Assembly (NCBI RefSeq): GCF_025961225.1
Contig: NZ_JAOQNG010000001.1
Coordinates: 471,001-535,000, forward strand
DNA: 64,000 bases
Source: Azospirillum canadense
GTDB taxonomy: Bacteria; Pseudomonadota; Alphaproteobacteria; Azospirillales; Azospirillaceae
Direction: 5' to 3'
Part shown: one piece after another, positions 8,364 through 17,344 of the stretch
How the letters are laid out: each line of letters opens with the position of its first letter
Numbering within the stretch: the first letter of the stretch is position 1
Program-made: the position numbers and the translations under genes
Notes under the pieces: model-generated
Told to the model about the DNA's origin: nothing
Database searches by the model: none
Seen by the model: the letters and a program-made list of their open reading frames with translations, nothing else

Positions 8364-9728
8364 TTAGGAGAGGCCCATTTCCTCGATGCCGATGGCGTCG
8401 GCCAAGTTGGCGCCGTCCAGCACCGTCCCGTCCAGCGTGGCGCCCGTCAGGTCGGTGCCGGTCAGGTCGGCCTCGCTGAGGTTGGCGCCGCGCAGGTCGG
8501 CGCCGGCCAGCGTCGCGCCGGCGAGGTTCGCCTTGCGCAGGTCGGCGTTCTTCAGGATCGCCATGCCCATGCGGGCGCGCTGGAGGTTGGCGCGCCAGAC
8601 GTGGCCGCTCGTGGTCTGGATGTGCACGGGGCCGAGCTGCGCGTCGGTCAGGTTGGCGCCGGTCAGGGTCGCGCGCTCGAAATTCACGCCGCGCAGATCG
8701 GCCTTGGTGAAGTCGGCCTTGCGCAGGTCCGACAGCGAAAGGTCGGCGATCGCCAGCGACGCCCCCGCCAGCGAGGCGCCGCGCAGCGCGATGCATTGGA
8801 GGATGGCCGCCGATAGGTTGACCGGGCCGAGCTTGCGCCCCGACAGGTCGAGCGACGACAGGTCGGCGCGCTTGCCGTCCTTGCCGCCGCTGTCGATCCA
8901 GGCCGTGTGCAGCACCAGGATCTCCCGCAGGTCGTCGTCCGGGTTCTCCAGCGTCTTGGCCCGCACGGCTGCCGACAGGTTGGGGGAGCGCAGCTGGGCC
9001 GCGTCCAGGATCGCCCCGATCAGGTTGGTGTTGGTGAAGTTGGCGCGCCCGATGGCGCAGCCGGTCAACACCGCGCCCGACAGCTTGGCGCCGGACAGGT
9101 TCGCCTCCGTCAGGTCGGCGTCGGTCAGGTCGCAGCCGGTCAGGTTGGAGCCGGTCAGGTTCGCGCGCATGAACTTGGTGCCGCGCAGCACCGCGTCGGT
9201 CAGGTCGGTCTGCATCACGAAGGCGTTGGCGACCTTCGCGCGCGACAGGTCGGCGCCGCGGATCACCGCGGCCGTCAGCTCCGACGTCAGCACCGAGTCC
9301 TCGAAGGCGTGCTCCGTCAGCTCCCCGGACGGGGTGTAGTGCAGCAGCGTGCCGTCGCGCAGGTCCACCTCCACCAGCGTCGCTTCCGACAGGACCGCGC
9401 CGCGCAGGCAGGCGCCGCGCAGGTCGGCGCGGCGCAGGTCGGCCCTTTCCAAATTCGCCAGCCGCAGGTCGGCGGCGTAGAGGTTGGCGTTGACCAGGTT
9501 CGCCCCTGTCAGCCGCGCGCTGAACAACTTCGCCCCTGACAGGTCGGCGTCCGACAGGTCGATGTTCGACAGGTCCAGGTGTGACAGGTCGCGCATCTTC
9601 AGGTTGGCGCGCACGCCGCCCGCTTGGCTTTTGCGGAAAGCCAGGTGCCGGTGCAGGATCGCGTTCAGCTGGTTCTGCGTCAGCTTCGTGCGTGGCGTGT
9701 TCGATCCGTTGCCTGGCGCGGACGACAT
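8364..9728 (-). CDS. Pentapeptide-repeat protein
   Basis: A 454-aa protein made mostly of A(D/N)LXX pentapeptides: LSHLDLSNIDLSDADLSGAK from about residue 47, then two long runs separated by non-repeat inserts near residues 128-150 (DGTLLHYTPSGELTEHAFED) and 258-295 (AKTLENPDDDLREILVLHTA). Such repeats fold into a right-handed quadrilateral beta-helix. No signal peptide or membrane helix is seen, so it is likely cytoplasmic. Some pentapeptide proteins (Qnr, MfpA) mimic DNA and bind gyrase, but most have unknown roles and nothing here points to gyrase. The N-terminal 45 residues (LTQNQLNAILHRHLAFRKSQ) form a conserved-looking helix. It is divergent from ffh across a 337-bp gap. Confidence 0.9.
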   Translation of the reverse strand: MSSAPGNGSNTPRTKLTQNQLNAILHRHLAFRKSQAGGVRANLKMRDLSHLDLSNIDLSDADLSGAKLFSARLTGANLVNANLYAADLRLANLERADLRRADLRGACLRGAVLSEATLVEVDLRDGTLLHYTPSGELTEHAFEDSVLTSELTAAVIRGADLSRAKVANAFVMQTDLTDAVLRGTKFMRANLTGSNLTGCDLTDADLTEANLSGAKLSGAVLTGCAIGRANFTNTNLIGAILDAAQLRSPNLSAAVRAKTLENPDDDLREILVLHTAWIDSGGKDGKRADLSSLDLSGRKLGPVNLSAAILQCIALRGASLAGASLAIADLSLSDLRKADFTKADLRGVNFERATLTGANLTDAQLGPVHIQTTSGHVWRANLQRARMGMAILKNADLRKANLAGATLAGADLRGANLSEADLTGTDLTGATLDGTVLDGANLADAIGIEEMGLS

Positions 9729-9899
9729 CCCGGGGACCCTGGTTCAGTGGAACGCCCCATTTTGATCACAACCAGCGAAAAAAGGGTTAACAACTGGTAA
9801 GAATTTCGTCAAATTCTGCCGTAATATGCCACAATTCCGGTTCATAGGCCTCGGCTCGGTCCTCCGGCTAGGCGCCGCCGCTTTTGCAGGCCGGCGCTG

Positions 9900-9928
9900 T
9901 TGACTCGCGGGTGTCCGATGCGTATGGT
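9900..9928 (+). promoter_or_regulatory. Sigma70-type promoter candidate for the ffh-rpsP-rimM-trmD-rplS operon
   Basis: TTGACT (9900-9905), a 17-bp spacer, then TATGGT (9923-9928), 137 bp before the ffh start. The surrounding 337-bp gap (9729-10065) otherwise holds an AT-rich stretch around 9770-9845 with a small perfect hairpin at 9801-9816 (GAATTT/AAATTC). I see no gene in it. Confidence 0.55.
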
Positions 9929-10065
9929 CCGCCGACCTGCCTCCGTCGAGCCGATCGACCGGGTACCGCCGGCCATGCGCCGGGGACCTCCGCCAGTCCG
10001 CGAGTATCGCGCACTGGCTCGTTTGCGCTTGGCGGAAGCGGACCGAAACTGAGGACCGCTGACCC

Positions 10066-11433
10066 ATGTTCGAAGGCCTGACCGGACGCCTGGGCGACAT
10101 CTTCGACAAGCTGCGCCGCCGCGGCGCGCTGAACGAGGAGGACGTCAACGCCGCGCTGCGCGAGGTTCGCATCGCGCTGCTTGAGGCCGACGTGGCTCTG
10201 CCCGTGGTCAAGCAGTTCGTCAGCCAGGTCAAGGAACGCGCCGTCGGGCAGGAGGTTCTGCGCTCCATCACCCCCGGCCAGCAGGTCATCAAGATCGTCC
10301 ACGACAATCTTGTGGAGATGCTGGGCCAGGGCGAGGACATCAACCTCAACGCCGCCGCCCCCGTGCCGATCCTGATGGTCGGCCTGCAGGGCTCGGGCAA
10401 GACGACCAGCACCGCCAAGATCGCGCTGCGCCTGAAGAACCGGGACCGCAAGAAGGTCCTGATGGCCTCGCTCGACGTGCGCCGCCCCGCGGCGCAGGAG
10501 CAGCTGAAGGTTCTGGGCGAGCAGACCGGCGTCGCCACCCTGCCGATCATCCCCGGCCAGGACCCCGTGACCATCGCCAGGCGCGCCATCGAGACGGGCC
10601 GCCTGGAAGGCTACGATGTGGTCATGCTGGACACCGCCGGCCGCCTCGCCATCGACGAGGAGCTGATGGCGGAGGTCGCGGCGGTGCGCGACGCGACCAA
10701 GCCGGCGGAGACGCTGCTGGTTGCCGACGCCATGACCGGCCAGGACGCGGTGACGGTTGCCACCAACTTCAACGACAAGGTCGGCATCACCGGCATCATG
10801 CTGACCCGCGTGGACGGCGACGCCCGCGGCGGTGCGGCCCTGTCGATGCGCCAGATCACCGGCAAGCCGATCAAGCTGCTCGGCATGGGCGAGAAGATCG
10901 ACGCGCTGGAGTCCTTCCACCCCGACCGCATCGCCGGCCGCATCCTCGGCATGGGCGACGTGGTGTCGCTGGTCGAGAAGGCCGTCGAGACGATCGACAA
11001 GGAAGAGGCCGAAAAGCTCGCCCGCAAGATGGAGAAGGGCCAGGGCTTCGACCTCGACGATATGGCCTCCCAGCTGAAGCAGCTGCGCAAGATGGGCGGC
11101 ATGTCCGGCCTGATGGGCATGCTGCCGGGCATCGGCAAGATCAAGAACCAGTTGAAGGACGCCAACATCGACGACGGGATGATCAAGCGCCAGGAGGCGA
11201 TCATCTCCTCGATGACGAAGAAAGAGCGCAAGAACCCCGACATCATCAAGGCGTCGCGCCGCAAGCGCATCGCCGCCGGCTCCGGCACCAGCGTGCAGGA
11301 GGTCAACAAGCTGCTGAAGCAGTTCGACACCATGCGCGGGATGATGAAGCAGGTTCAGAAGCTCGGGCAGAAGGGCCTGATGCGCCACGGGCTGCAAAGC
11401 CTTCTGCCAAAGAATTTCCGGGGGCCCCAGTAA
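10066..11433 (+). CDS. ffh: Signal recognition particle protein Ffh (SRP54)
   Basis: Ffh binds signal sequences of nascent membrane proteins and, with 4.5S RNA and FtsY, docks ribosomes at the translocon. The 455-aa protein has the N domain (about 1-95), the G domain with P-loop GLQGSGKT (106-113), DVRRPAAQEQL, DTAGRL and TRVDGDARGG, and a Met-rich M domain from about residue 325 (MGGMSGLMGMLPGIGK) ending in the SRP RNA-binding helices RRKRIAAGSGTSVQEVNKLL. Length is normal. It heads the classic operon with rpsP, rimM, trmD and rplS. Start ATG 10066 matches the family N-terminus MFEGLT. Confidence 0.98.
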   Translation: MFEGLTGRLGDIFDKLRRRGALNEEDVNAALREVRIALLEADVALPVVKQFVSQVKERAVGQEVLRSITPGQQVIKIVHDNLVEMLGQGEDINLNAAAPVPILMVGLQGSGKTTSTAKIALRLKNRDRKKVLMASLDVRRPAAQEQLKVLGEQTGVATLPIIPGQDPVTIARRAIETGRLEGYDVVMLDTAGRLAIDEELMAEVAAVRDATKPAETLLVADAMTGQDAVTVATNFNDKVGITGIMLTRVDGDARGGAALSMRQITGKPIKLLGMGEKIDALESFHPDRIAGRILGMGDVVSLVEKAVETIDKEEAEKLARKMEKGQGFDLDDMASQLKQLRKMGGMSGLMGMLPGIGKIKNQLKDANIDDGMIKRQEAIISSMTKKERKNPDIIKASRRKRIAAGSGTSVQEVNKLLKQFDTMRGMMKQVQKLGQKGLMRHGLQSLLPKNFRGPQ

Positions 11434-11505
11434 GGCGGCCTTCGGTTCTTTCCCCGCGCGACGCGCGATCATCTCTAACGACCAACCAGGAAAGCGTTCA
11501 GTACC

Positions 11506-11865
11506 ATGTCCCTGAAGATCCGTCTCGCCCGCGGTGGCGCCAAGAAGCGTCCGTTCTACTCGATCGTCGTCGCCGATTCGCGCAGCCCGCGCGACGGCCG
11601 CTTCATCGAGAAGATCGGCACCTACAACCCGATGCTGCCGCGTGAGCATGAGCAGCGCATTGTGCTGGACGCCGAGCGCGCCAAGCATTGGCTGTCGGTC
11701 GGCGGCCAGCCGACGGACCGCGTCGCCCTGTTCCTGGCGAACGCCGGCCTGATCGCCAAGCCGGAGGTCCGCGAGACCCCGAAGCAGTCCGCCCCGAAGG
11801 CGAAGGCGCAGGAGCGCCTGAAGGCCGAAGCCGCCGCCAAGGCCGCCGCCGAAGCCGAGGGCTGA
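11506..11865 (+). CDS. rpsP: 30S ribosomal protein S16
   Basis: A component of the small subunit that binds 16S rRNA early in assembly. The 119-aa protein begins with the invariant [20 protein letters not shown], includes [20 protein letters not shown] and [15 protein letters not shown], and has an alphaproteobacterial Ala/Lys-rich C-terminal extension ([15 protein letters not shown]). It follows ffh by 72 bp with AGGAAAG upstream. A GC-rich mosaic repeat separates it from rimM. Confidence 0.98.
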   Translation: MSLKIRLARGGAKKRPFYSIVVADSRSPRDGRFIEKIGTYNPMLPREHEQRIVLDAERAKHWLSVGGQPTDRVALFLANAGLIAKPEVRETPKQSAPKAKAQERLKAEAAAKAAAEAEG

Positions 11866-11879
11866 TAGGGGTCGGCTTT

Positions 11880-11987
11880 TCCCCCTCCCTCCCGCGCTCG
11901 CGCGTGGGTCCCTCCTTCCCCCGCTTCGCGGGAAAGGGGGCGGAGTTCCCTCCACCGCGCAAGCGGGGGAGGGTTAGGGAGGGGGCA
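11880..11987. repeat. CCCTCCC/GGGAGGG mosaic hairpin element between rpsP and rimM
   Basis: Several nested inverted repeats lie between 11880 and 11987: a C-rich left end with GCGCTCGCGC, a stem around CCCGCTTCGCGGG, and a right end GGGGGAGGGTTAGGGAGGGG. Similar elements occur at 22216-22282, 26340-26482, 46724-46752 and 60274-60307. It looks like a REP-type intergenic element; being inside an operon it could set relative rpsP/rimM expression (inference). Confidence 0.7.
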
Positions 11988-12013
11988 ACAAGCCCGCAAA
12001 ACGCATCTTGCCC

Positions 12014-12607
12014 ATGTCCACCAAAGTCTGTGTCGGCCAGTTCGCAGGGGCCCACGGCGTCCGCGGCCTCATGAAGGTGAAAAGCTTCACCGGGGATCCG
12101 GAAGCCGTGGCGTCCTACGGCCCGCTGTCCGACGAGCGGGGCGGGCGGTCGTTCCGCCTGACGCTCCAGGGCACCATGAAGGACCTGTTCCTGGCGCGCG
12201 TCGACGGCATCGCGACGCGCGAGCAGGCGCAGGACCTGACCGGTGTGCGGCTCTACGTGGACCGGTCCGCCCTGCCCGAAACGGAGGACGAGGACGAGTT
12301 CTACCACGCGGACCTGATCGGCCTGCGTGCGGAACTCGCCGACGGCACCGTCTACGGCCGGGTGAAGGCGCTGTTCGACTTCGGGGCCGGCGACGTGCTG
12401 GAGATCCGCACGGAACCGGGGCCGCTGGAACTGCTGCCCTTCACCAAGGCCTGCGTGCCGGTGATCGACGTGAAGGGAGGCCGCATCGTGGTCGACCTTC
12501 CCGCCGTCATCGAAGCGCGGGAGGAGGGCGCACGGGAGGGGGAAAAGGACGAAGCGGTCGCGCAAGACGGCGCGGATGACGCTGAAGACGGGGAGACCGG
12601 GCCGTGA
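12014..12607 (+). CDS. rimM: Ribosome maturation factor RimM
   Basis: RimM binds S19 and helps mature the 16S rRNA 3' (head) domain. The 197-aa protein has the N-terminal RimM barrel starting [21 protein letters not shown], the linker, and the PRC-barrel part ([51 protein letters not shown]). A unique acidic tail of about 35 residues follows ([15 protein letters not shown]). I chose ATG 12014 (MSTKVCVG) over an in-frame TTG 6 nt upstream. The stop overlaps the trmD start by 4 bp. Confidence 0.96.
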   Translation: MSTKVCVGQFAGAHGVRGLMKVKSFTGDPEAVASYGPLSDERGGRSFRLTLQGTMKDLFLARVDGIATREQAQDLTGVRLYVDRSALPETEDEDEFYHADLIGLRAELADGTVYGRVKALFDFGAGDVLEIRTEPGPLELLPFTKACVPVIDVKGGRIVVDLPAVIEAREEGAREGEKDEAVAQDGADDAEDGETGP

Positions 12608-13407
12608 ATCACGGCGCCGCCGGTCCCCTTGCCTGGACTGTCAAGGTCCTGACGCTGTTCCCGGAGATGTTTCCGGGCTCGCTTGGCCATAGCCTCGCGG
12701 GAAAGGCGCTGGAAAATGGAGTCTGGGCGCTGGAATCAGTGGACATTCGCTCGTTCGCGCGCGATAAACACCGCTCCGTCGATGACACCCCCTTCGGCGG
12801 TGGGGCAGGCATGGTCATGCGGCCCGACGTGCTGGACGCGGCTTTGACCGCGACGGCGGGTCCTCCCGGGGCCCCTGGACGCGGGCGGGCGATCTACCTG
12901 TCGCCCCGCGGACGGGTGCTGTCCCAGGAACTGGTGAAGGAGCTGGCGGCCACCCCGGTGGTCACGCTGCTCTGCGGCCGGTACGAGGGGGTGGACGAGC
13001 GGGTGCTGGACGCGCACGGCCTTGAGGAGGTCAGCCTCGGGGACTTCGTGCTGTCCGGCGGCGAGCCTGCCGCCCTATGCCTGATCGACGCTGTGGTGCG
13101 CTTGCTCCCCGGCGTCATGGGCAACGTGGAGACGGCGGGCGAGGAAAGTTTCGAACGGGGGTTGCTCGAATACCCCCACTACACCCGGCCGGCGGTCTGG
13201 ACCGACGGGCAGGGTGTGGAACGGTCGGTCCCGGACATCCTGTTGTCCGGCCACCACGAGAAGGTTCGCGCCTGGCGGCTCGCCGAGGCAGAACGGATCA
13301 CGCAGGCCCGGCGCCCGGACCTGTGGGACCGTTACGCGGCGGGCAAGACGGCCGAGGGGCAAGTTGTTGGAAAACGGGGTCGCCGGCGCGGCCCGAAACC
13401 GGAGTGA
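12604..13407 (+). CDS. trmD: tRNA (guanine-N1-)-methyltransferase TrmD
   Basis: TrmD methylates G37 of tRNAs that read codons beginning with C (including the CCU tRNA-Arg type elsewhere in this window), preventing +1 frameshifts. The 267-aa protein carries the SPOUT/trefoil-knot fold signatures: [66 protein letters not shown] with the catalytic Asp, [16 protein letters not shown] and [13 protein letters not shown]. It starts with GTG 12604 overlapping the rimM stop, which implies translational coupling. The C-terminus has a basic tail ([12 protein letters not shown]). Confidence 0.98.
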   Translation: MNHGAAGPLAWTVKVLTLFPEMFPGSLGHSLAGKALENGVWALESVDIRSFARDKHRSVDDTPFGGGAGMVMRPDVLDAALTATAGPPGAPGRGRAIYLSPRGRVLSQELVKELAATPVVTLLCGRYEGVDERVLDAHGLEEVSLGDFVLSGGEPAALCLIDAVVRLLPGVMGNVETAGEESFERGLLEYPHYTRPAVWTDGQGVERSVPDILLSGHHEKVRAWRLAEAERITQARRPDLWDRYAAGKTAEGQVVGKRGRRRGPKPE

Positions 13408-13447
13408 CGGTCCGCCGCGAGGCGCACCGATGGAAAGGGGTAGTGTC

Positions 13448-13840
13448 ATGAACCTGTTGCAGCAGCTCGAGCAGGAGCAGATCGAGAAGGCCCTCGGCGG
13501 CAAGACCATTCCGGAGTTCTCGCCGGGCGATACCGTCCGCGTGAACGTGAAGGTGGTCGAAGGCACGCGCGAGCGCGTGCAGGCCTACGAGGGCGTCGTG
13601 ATCGCCCGCAAGAACGCCGGCCTGAACTCGTCCTTCACCGTCCGCAAGATCAGCTACGGCGAAGGTGTGGAGCGCGTGTTCCCGCTCTACTCCCCGCGCC
13701 TCGACTCGATCGAGCTGGTCCGCAAGGGCGCCGTCCGCCGCGCCAAGCTGTACTATCTGCGCGACCGTCGCGGCAAGTCGGCCCGTATCGCCGAGCGCAC
13801 GACCGGCCGTGGCATGAGCACGAAGGCCGCCGCGGAGTAA
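13448..13840 (+). CDS. rplS: 50S ribosomal protein L19
   Basis: L19 sits at the 30S-50S interface. The 130-aa protein shows the family sequence [68 protein letters not shown] and [22 protein letters not shown] 13448 has AAAGGGG about 8 nt upstream; the longer frame starting inside trmD is not the real start. It is the last gene of the ffh operon and is followed by a 12-bp stem-loop. Confidence 0.98.
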   Translation: MNLLQQLEQEQIEKALGGKTIPEFSPGDTVRVNVKVVEGTRERVQAYEGVVIARKNAGLNSSFTVRKISYGEGVERVFPLYSPRLDSIELVRKGAVRRAKLYYLRDRRGKSARIAERTTGRGMSTKAAAE

Positions 13841-13870
13841 TCCGCCCCCTTCCGTCGCCGAGCCTATCAG

Positions 13871-13898
13871 CGCCCGCCCGGAGTGATCCGGGCGGGCG
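13871..13898 (+). terminator. Stem-loop after rplS
   Basis: CGCCCGCCCGGA (13871-13882), loop GTGA, TCCGGGCGGGCG (13887-13898), a perfect 12-bp stem followed by only TT. It is probably the operon terminator, though a strong U-run is missing, and it could serve the convergent SH3 gene too. Confidence 0.6.
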
Positions 13899-13930
13899 TT
13901 CGGCGTTGGACATCCTTGTCATGCACGTGA

Positions 13931-14620
13931 TCAGCGCTTCTTCGGTGCCGCCAGCAGTGCCACGCCGACGTAGCCCAGCACCCGTCCGCGCCGGCTCACC
14001 TCGACCCAGGCGCCGTGCACGCCCGTCACGGTGACCGTCTCGCCGTCCTCCAGCACGTCCTTGACCTTGGCGTCGCAGAAGGGGGCAACGCGCAGGTTGG
14101 CGTCGGCCCGGACGCGGGCGACGGCGCCGACGGCGAGGGCAGGGGCGCGCCGAGTCTCCGGCATGCTGTCGGGCAGGGCGCAGCCGCGATCCTCCTGCGA
14201 GGCCTTGGCGTAGCCTTTGAACGCTGCGGCTGGTGGCTTGGCCGGCGCTGTCTCGGCGACGCGCTCCGGCTTGCGCCCTGGCAGCGGAGCGCCTGGGGTC
14301 GGATCCGACCTTCCGGCCTCCGGTGTGGACGCAGCCGGAGCGACCGGAGCGATCGGGGAGCGGGCAGGCGCCGACAACGACTCCAACAGCGGCGCCAGCG
14401 GCGGCGCGATCATCGGCGTTGGAAGCAGGGCCTCGCGCGGCTGAGGTGCATCCTTTCCCAGCGCTGACCGGGGCGTTAGGGCCGGCAGCACTGCGGTCGG
14501 GGGTGGGCGCGGCGTGAACTGGTCGGCGGCGCCGGGATTCTGGGCTTGTACCGCTGTCGCAGCCAGGATCAGCCCGGCGAGCAGGGCCGGAACGGGCAGG
14601 ATTATGGGGCGGAACCGCAT
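13931..14620 (-). CDS. Exported SH3-domain protein
   Basis: A 229-aa protein with a signal peptide (MRFRPIILPVPALLAGLILA, cleavage after VQA), a long Pro/Ala-rich disordered stretch (about residues 30-135), and a C-terminal bacterial SH3 domain (about 160-225: VGAVARVRADANLRVAPFCD, VLEDGETVTVTGVHGAWVEV, GRVLGYVGVALL). SH3b domains usually bind peptidoglycan or proteins in the periplasm; function here is not known. I chose ATG 14620 because it gives a compact signal peptide; a TTG at 14632 touches the upstream stop. It directly follows the next exported-protein gene on the same strand, so the two are likely co-expressed. Confidence 0.78.
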   Translation of the reverse strand: MRFRPIILPVPALLAGLILAATAVQAQNPGAADQFTPRPPPTAVLPALTPRSALGKDAPQPREALLPTPMIAPPLAPLLESLSAPARSPIAPVAPAASTPEAGRSDPTPGAPLPGRKPERVAETAPAKPPAAAFKGYAKASQEDRGCALPDSMPETRRAPALAVGAVARVRADANLRVAPFCDAKVKDVLEDGETVTVTGVHGAWVEVSRRGRVLGYVGVALLAAPKKR

Positions 14621-14628
14621 CCGCGCCC

Positions 14629-15765
14629 TCAATCCACGGTGACGCGCGCGATCAGCGTCGGCAGCGTCTGGCAGCGGAACAGCCCGTCCATGGTCCGGTG
14701 CTCTGTGAGCCGCAGGGTCAGCGCGCAGCCGTAGCCGTTCACCGCCAGTTCCGCCTGGGCGAGCGCGCCGACGGCGGCGGATGGCTTGGCGATGCTGTAG
14801 CCGGGAGCGCCAAGGCGCCCGGCCAGTGCGCCGGTGACCGGGTTGAAGGACTCGACCTCCAGCGTCAGGGGGCCGAGGTTGTTGAGCACGGTTTCCGAGT
14901 TTCCGTCCTCCTTGGTCGCGTAGAGTTGGACGGGCAGCGCCTTGCGCCGGGCGAGCCAGTCCTTGAGCGCCAAGTTGGCCAGCACCGGGTCGCGGCTTTG
15001 CAGCGCCGCCTCCGCCGCCATCTGACGCAGCGCCGGGTCGTTGCCGCCAAGCGCGGCCTCATAGGCGGCGATCCGCGCCGGGCGGTCGGCCCCCAGAAGC
15101 TTGACCCGCAGGTCCGCCACCTGGGCGGTGCGCGCCTCCACCTGCTTCCGTGCCGCGTCCAGCCGCTCGGACTCGGCCTTGGCCGTGGCCGCCTGTTCGG
15201 CCAGCAACTCCTCTTCCCGCCGCCGCCGGGCCTGCTCTTCCGCGACGCGCTGGCGGGCATCGCGATCCAACTGCTCGCGCGCCGCCCTGGCGTTGTCCGA
15301 CCCGCTGAGCACCGTCAGGCCTGGCAGTTCGTCGGCCGGCTTGCCCACGCCTTCCATCACCTCCGGGTTCTGCAGTTCGATCCGAGCGGTCCAGCCGGTG
15401 GCGCCGCGGGTCGCCACGGCGGTGGCGGTCAACGTCTTTTCCAGGTCAGGGGCGGTCGCCGGCCGGATGAAGGTGAAGGGCCCCTCGCGGGCGTCGATCA
15501 GATAGGTCGGCTTCGCCAGCTTGAGCTTGGCCCCGATTCGCGCCGCGACGCGCGAATCACCCTCCTTTCCGGCGGGTTTTCCCTCCGGCGCCGGCGCCGG
15601 CATGGGGGCCACCGTGACCTCCTCGACAATCCAGGGCGGCGGGACGAGGCGGGCGATTTCGGCACGGACCTGGTCGGCCGGGAACTCCGCGGCGGCCGCC
15701 GCGCTGGATGGAAGCCCGGCTGCCAGAGCCATCGCGAATCGCCAACCCGCTGGCTGCCGCACCAT
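14629..15765 (-). CDS. Exported coiled-coil protein of unknown function
   Basis: A 378-aa secreted protein. ATG 15765 is preferred over a GTG at 15792 because GGAG lies 8 nt upstream. The signal peptide runs through MVRQPAGWRFAMALAAGLPS to about residue 27. Residues 30-150 form a beta-rich domain, and a charged coiled-coil follows at about 165-240 (REQLDRDARQRVAEEQARRR, KQVEARTAQVADLRVKLLG). The C-terminal domain (about 270-378) contains LALKDWLARRKALPVQLYAT and two cysteines (GCALTL, FRCQTL) that may form a disulfide. I do not recognise the family. It is divergent from the ribbon-helix-helix gene across 302 bp, whose only visible structure is the palindrome at 16001-16027. Confidence 0.75.
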   Translation of the reverse strand: MVRQPAGWRFAMALAAGLPSSAAAAAEFPADQVRAEIARLVPPPWIVEEVTVAPMPAPAPEGKPAGKEGDSRVAARIGAKLKLAKPTYLIDAREGPFTFIRPATAPDLEKTLTATAVATRGATGWTARIELQNPEVMEGVGKPADELPGLTVLSGSDNARAAREQLDRDARQRVAEEQARRRREEELLAEQAATAKAESERLDAARKQVEARTAQVADLRVKLLGADRPARIAAYEAALGGNDPALRQMAAEAALQSRDPVLANLALKDWLARRKALPVQLYATKEDGNSETVLNNLGPLTLEVESFNPVTGALAGRLGAPGYSIAKPSAAVGALAQAELAVNGYGCALTLRLTEHRTMDGLFRCQTLPTLIARVTVD

Positions 15766-16000
15766 CTCTCGTTCTCCACCGAAAGCAACCACAAGGGGTT
15801 GTGTCCGTCACCCGCGGCACTGGTACCGCGAATGGACCGGGGAGGGAAGCGGGAACTGGTCCCCATTGGCCGCTCCTTCCGGCCGCGCCCGTCGGGCGTG
15901 CTCCATGCGGGGGAACCCGATGGGGAGCGTCACACGGCTTCGTTGCGGGACTGCGCGACCCCCGGTCGAATTAGGCTTTGTGCGCACACGCCCCTTGCAA

Positions 16001-16027
16001 TATGTTCATACAAATGGATGTATGTTC
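16001..16027. promoter_or_regulatory. Palindrome, possible operator of the RHH gene
   Basis: CATACA (16007-16012) and TGTATG (16019-16024) form an inverted repeat, flanked by direct copies of TATGTTC (16001-16007 and 16021-16027). TTGCAA at 15995-16000 ends directly before it and could be a -35 element. The site is AT-rich in a GC-rich region and lies 40 nt before the regulator start, a usual place for autoregulation. Confidence 0.45.
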
Positions 16028-16067
16028 GCCGCACAGGCGAGCGTTTTTCTGCAACGGCAGAGGGTCA

Positions 16068-16406
16068 ATGGGTGCCATGACAGGCGGACACAGGAGCAAG
16101 GAAGGGCCGATCCTGGTCTGCCGCAACGTCAAGGTCAGCGGCCGTCGCACGAGCCTGCGCATGGAGCCCTACATCTGGGACTCCCTGAAGGAAATCTGCG
16201 AGCGCGAGGGGCTGACCCTCAACCAGATCTGCACGGAGGTGGACCGTCGCCGCGGCGATGCCAACCTGACCGCGTCGATCCGCGTGTTCATCGTCAGCTA
16301 TTACCGCAACGCCATCGGTGGCCGCGGCTTCGCGGAGGACGACGGTCCGTCCCGCATCCTCCGCAAGGCGATGGACGACGCCATCCCTCCCTTCGACGAG
16401 GAATGA
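16068..16406 (+). CDS. Ribbon-helix-helix domain protein
   Basis: A 112-aa protein of the RHH_4-like family. The DNA-contacting beta-strand is probably KVSGRRTSLRMEPYIWD, followed by helix LKEICEREGLTLNQICTEVD and a second helix NLTASIRVFIVSYYRN. Such proteins bind short palindromes as dimers or are arylsulfate-transferase-type accessory domains; regulator is the more likely role. ATG 16068 has AGAGGG just upstream (short spacing); ATG 16077 is an alternative. The palindrome upstream may be its own operator. The acidic C-terminus ends PPFDEE. It is convergent with the HAD-IIA gene (24-bp gap). Confidence 0.8.
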   Translation: MGAMTGGHRSKEGPILVCRNVKVSGRRTSLRMEPYIWDSLKEICEREGLTLNQICTEVDRRRGDANLTASIRVFIVSYYRNAIGGRGFAEDDGPSRILRKAMDDAIPPFDEE

Positions 16407-16430
16407 CGCCCCCCGGCGAAGGCTGACGCG

Positions 16431-17306
16431 TTACCAGCGCAGGCTGGGAATGGCATAGGTCGGCGTGTGGCCGGCGATCTCTACCGCCGCGGCGAGCTTG
16501 GCCGGATTGACCGATTCGCCCCAGGCGCCGCCCAGCTCCTCCTGGTGGATGCCGAAGGTGACCAACGCCACGTCGATGCCCGCGGCGTTGGCGCCAGCGA
16601 CGTCGGTGCGCAGGCTGTCGCCCACGGCCAGAATGCGCCGCTTGTCCGTAATCCCCATCAGCGACAGGCAGCGGTCGTAGACCGGGGCGTGCGGCTTGCC
16701 GTGCCAGCAGACGTCGCCGCCCATCTCCTCGTAACGCTGGGCCAGCGTGCCGGCGCACAGCACCATCTGCGGCCCGACCATCACGATCAGGTCCGGGTTC
16801 GCGCAGACCATGGGCAGACCGCGACGCCGGCAGGCCTCCATGTCCGGCTCGTACAAGGACAGCGGATCGCCGAATTCCACGATGCCGGTGTTCAGCACGA
16901 AGTCGGCATCTTCCGGCGTGGGCACGATGGTGTAGTCGAGGCCGAGATAGACGTCCATGTCCCGCTCCGGCCCGATGTGGAACAGGCGCCGGCCGAGCCG
17001 CGCGTGCCACGGGTCGTCGCGGTCGCGCAGCGCATCATAAGTCGCCTCGCCGGAGGTCATGACGTGGTGGTAGCGCTCGCGCCCGATCCCCATGCCCTCA
17101 AGCTTGCGGATCACGCCGTTGGTGCGGCGCGGCGCGTTGGACAGCAGGCAGATGGTCTTGCCCGCGGCGCGCAGCCGGTCCAGGCACTCCGGCGCGCCGG
17201 GGTAGGGCTGCTCCCCGTCGTGGATCACGCCCCACAGGTCGAGGATGACCCCGTCGTAGCGGTCGATGACGGAGGCGAGGCCGGGGATCTGCGCGATGTC
17301 GGTCAT
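16431..17306 (-). CDS. HAD-IIA family (NagD-like) sugar/nucleotide phosphatase
   Basis: A 291-aa hydrolase of the class IIA HAD group (TIGR01459-like). Motif I is VILDLWGVIHDGEQPYPG (nucleophile Asp in DLWGV, with the second Asp position taken by Gly, as in this subfamily), motif II LLSNAPRRTN, the C2 cap runs about residues 85-205, and motif III/IV are HGKPHAPVYD and LAVGDSLRTDVAGANAAGID. The Trp-Gly in motif I is typical for the TIGR01459 family, whose substrate is not firmly known. ATG 17306 gives the family N-terminus; upstream sequence overlaps the glycosyltransferase gene. That gene precedes it by 38 bp on the same strand, suggesting a shared glycan or sugar-phosphate task (inference). 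Confidence 0.85.
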   Translation of the reverse strand: MTDIAQIPGLASVIDRYDGVILDLWGVIHDGEQPYPGAPECLDRLRAAGKTICLLSNAPRRTNGVIRKLEGMGIGRERYHHVMTSGEATYDALRDRDDPWHARLGRRLFHIGPERDMDVYLGLDYTIVPTPEDADFVLNTGIVEFGDPLSLYEPDMEACRRRGLPMVCANPDLIVMVGPQMVLCAGTLAQRYEEMGGDVCWHGKPHAPVYDRCLSLMGITDKRRILAVGDSLRTDVAGANAAGIDVALVTFGIHQEELGGAWGESVNPAKLAAAVEIAGHTPTYAIPSLRW

Positions 17307-17344
17307 GATGTCCGGGTGGTGACGATGGAAAGGGAGGGCAGGGC

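Noticed and set aside
9868..11955. 695-aa minus-strand frame over ffh and rpsP
   Set aside because: Antisense shadow of two certain genes.
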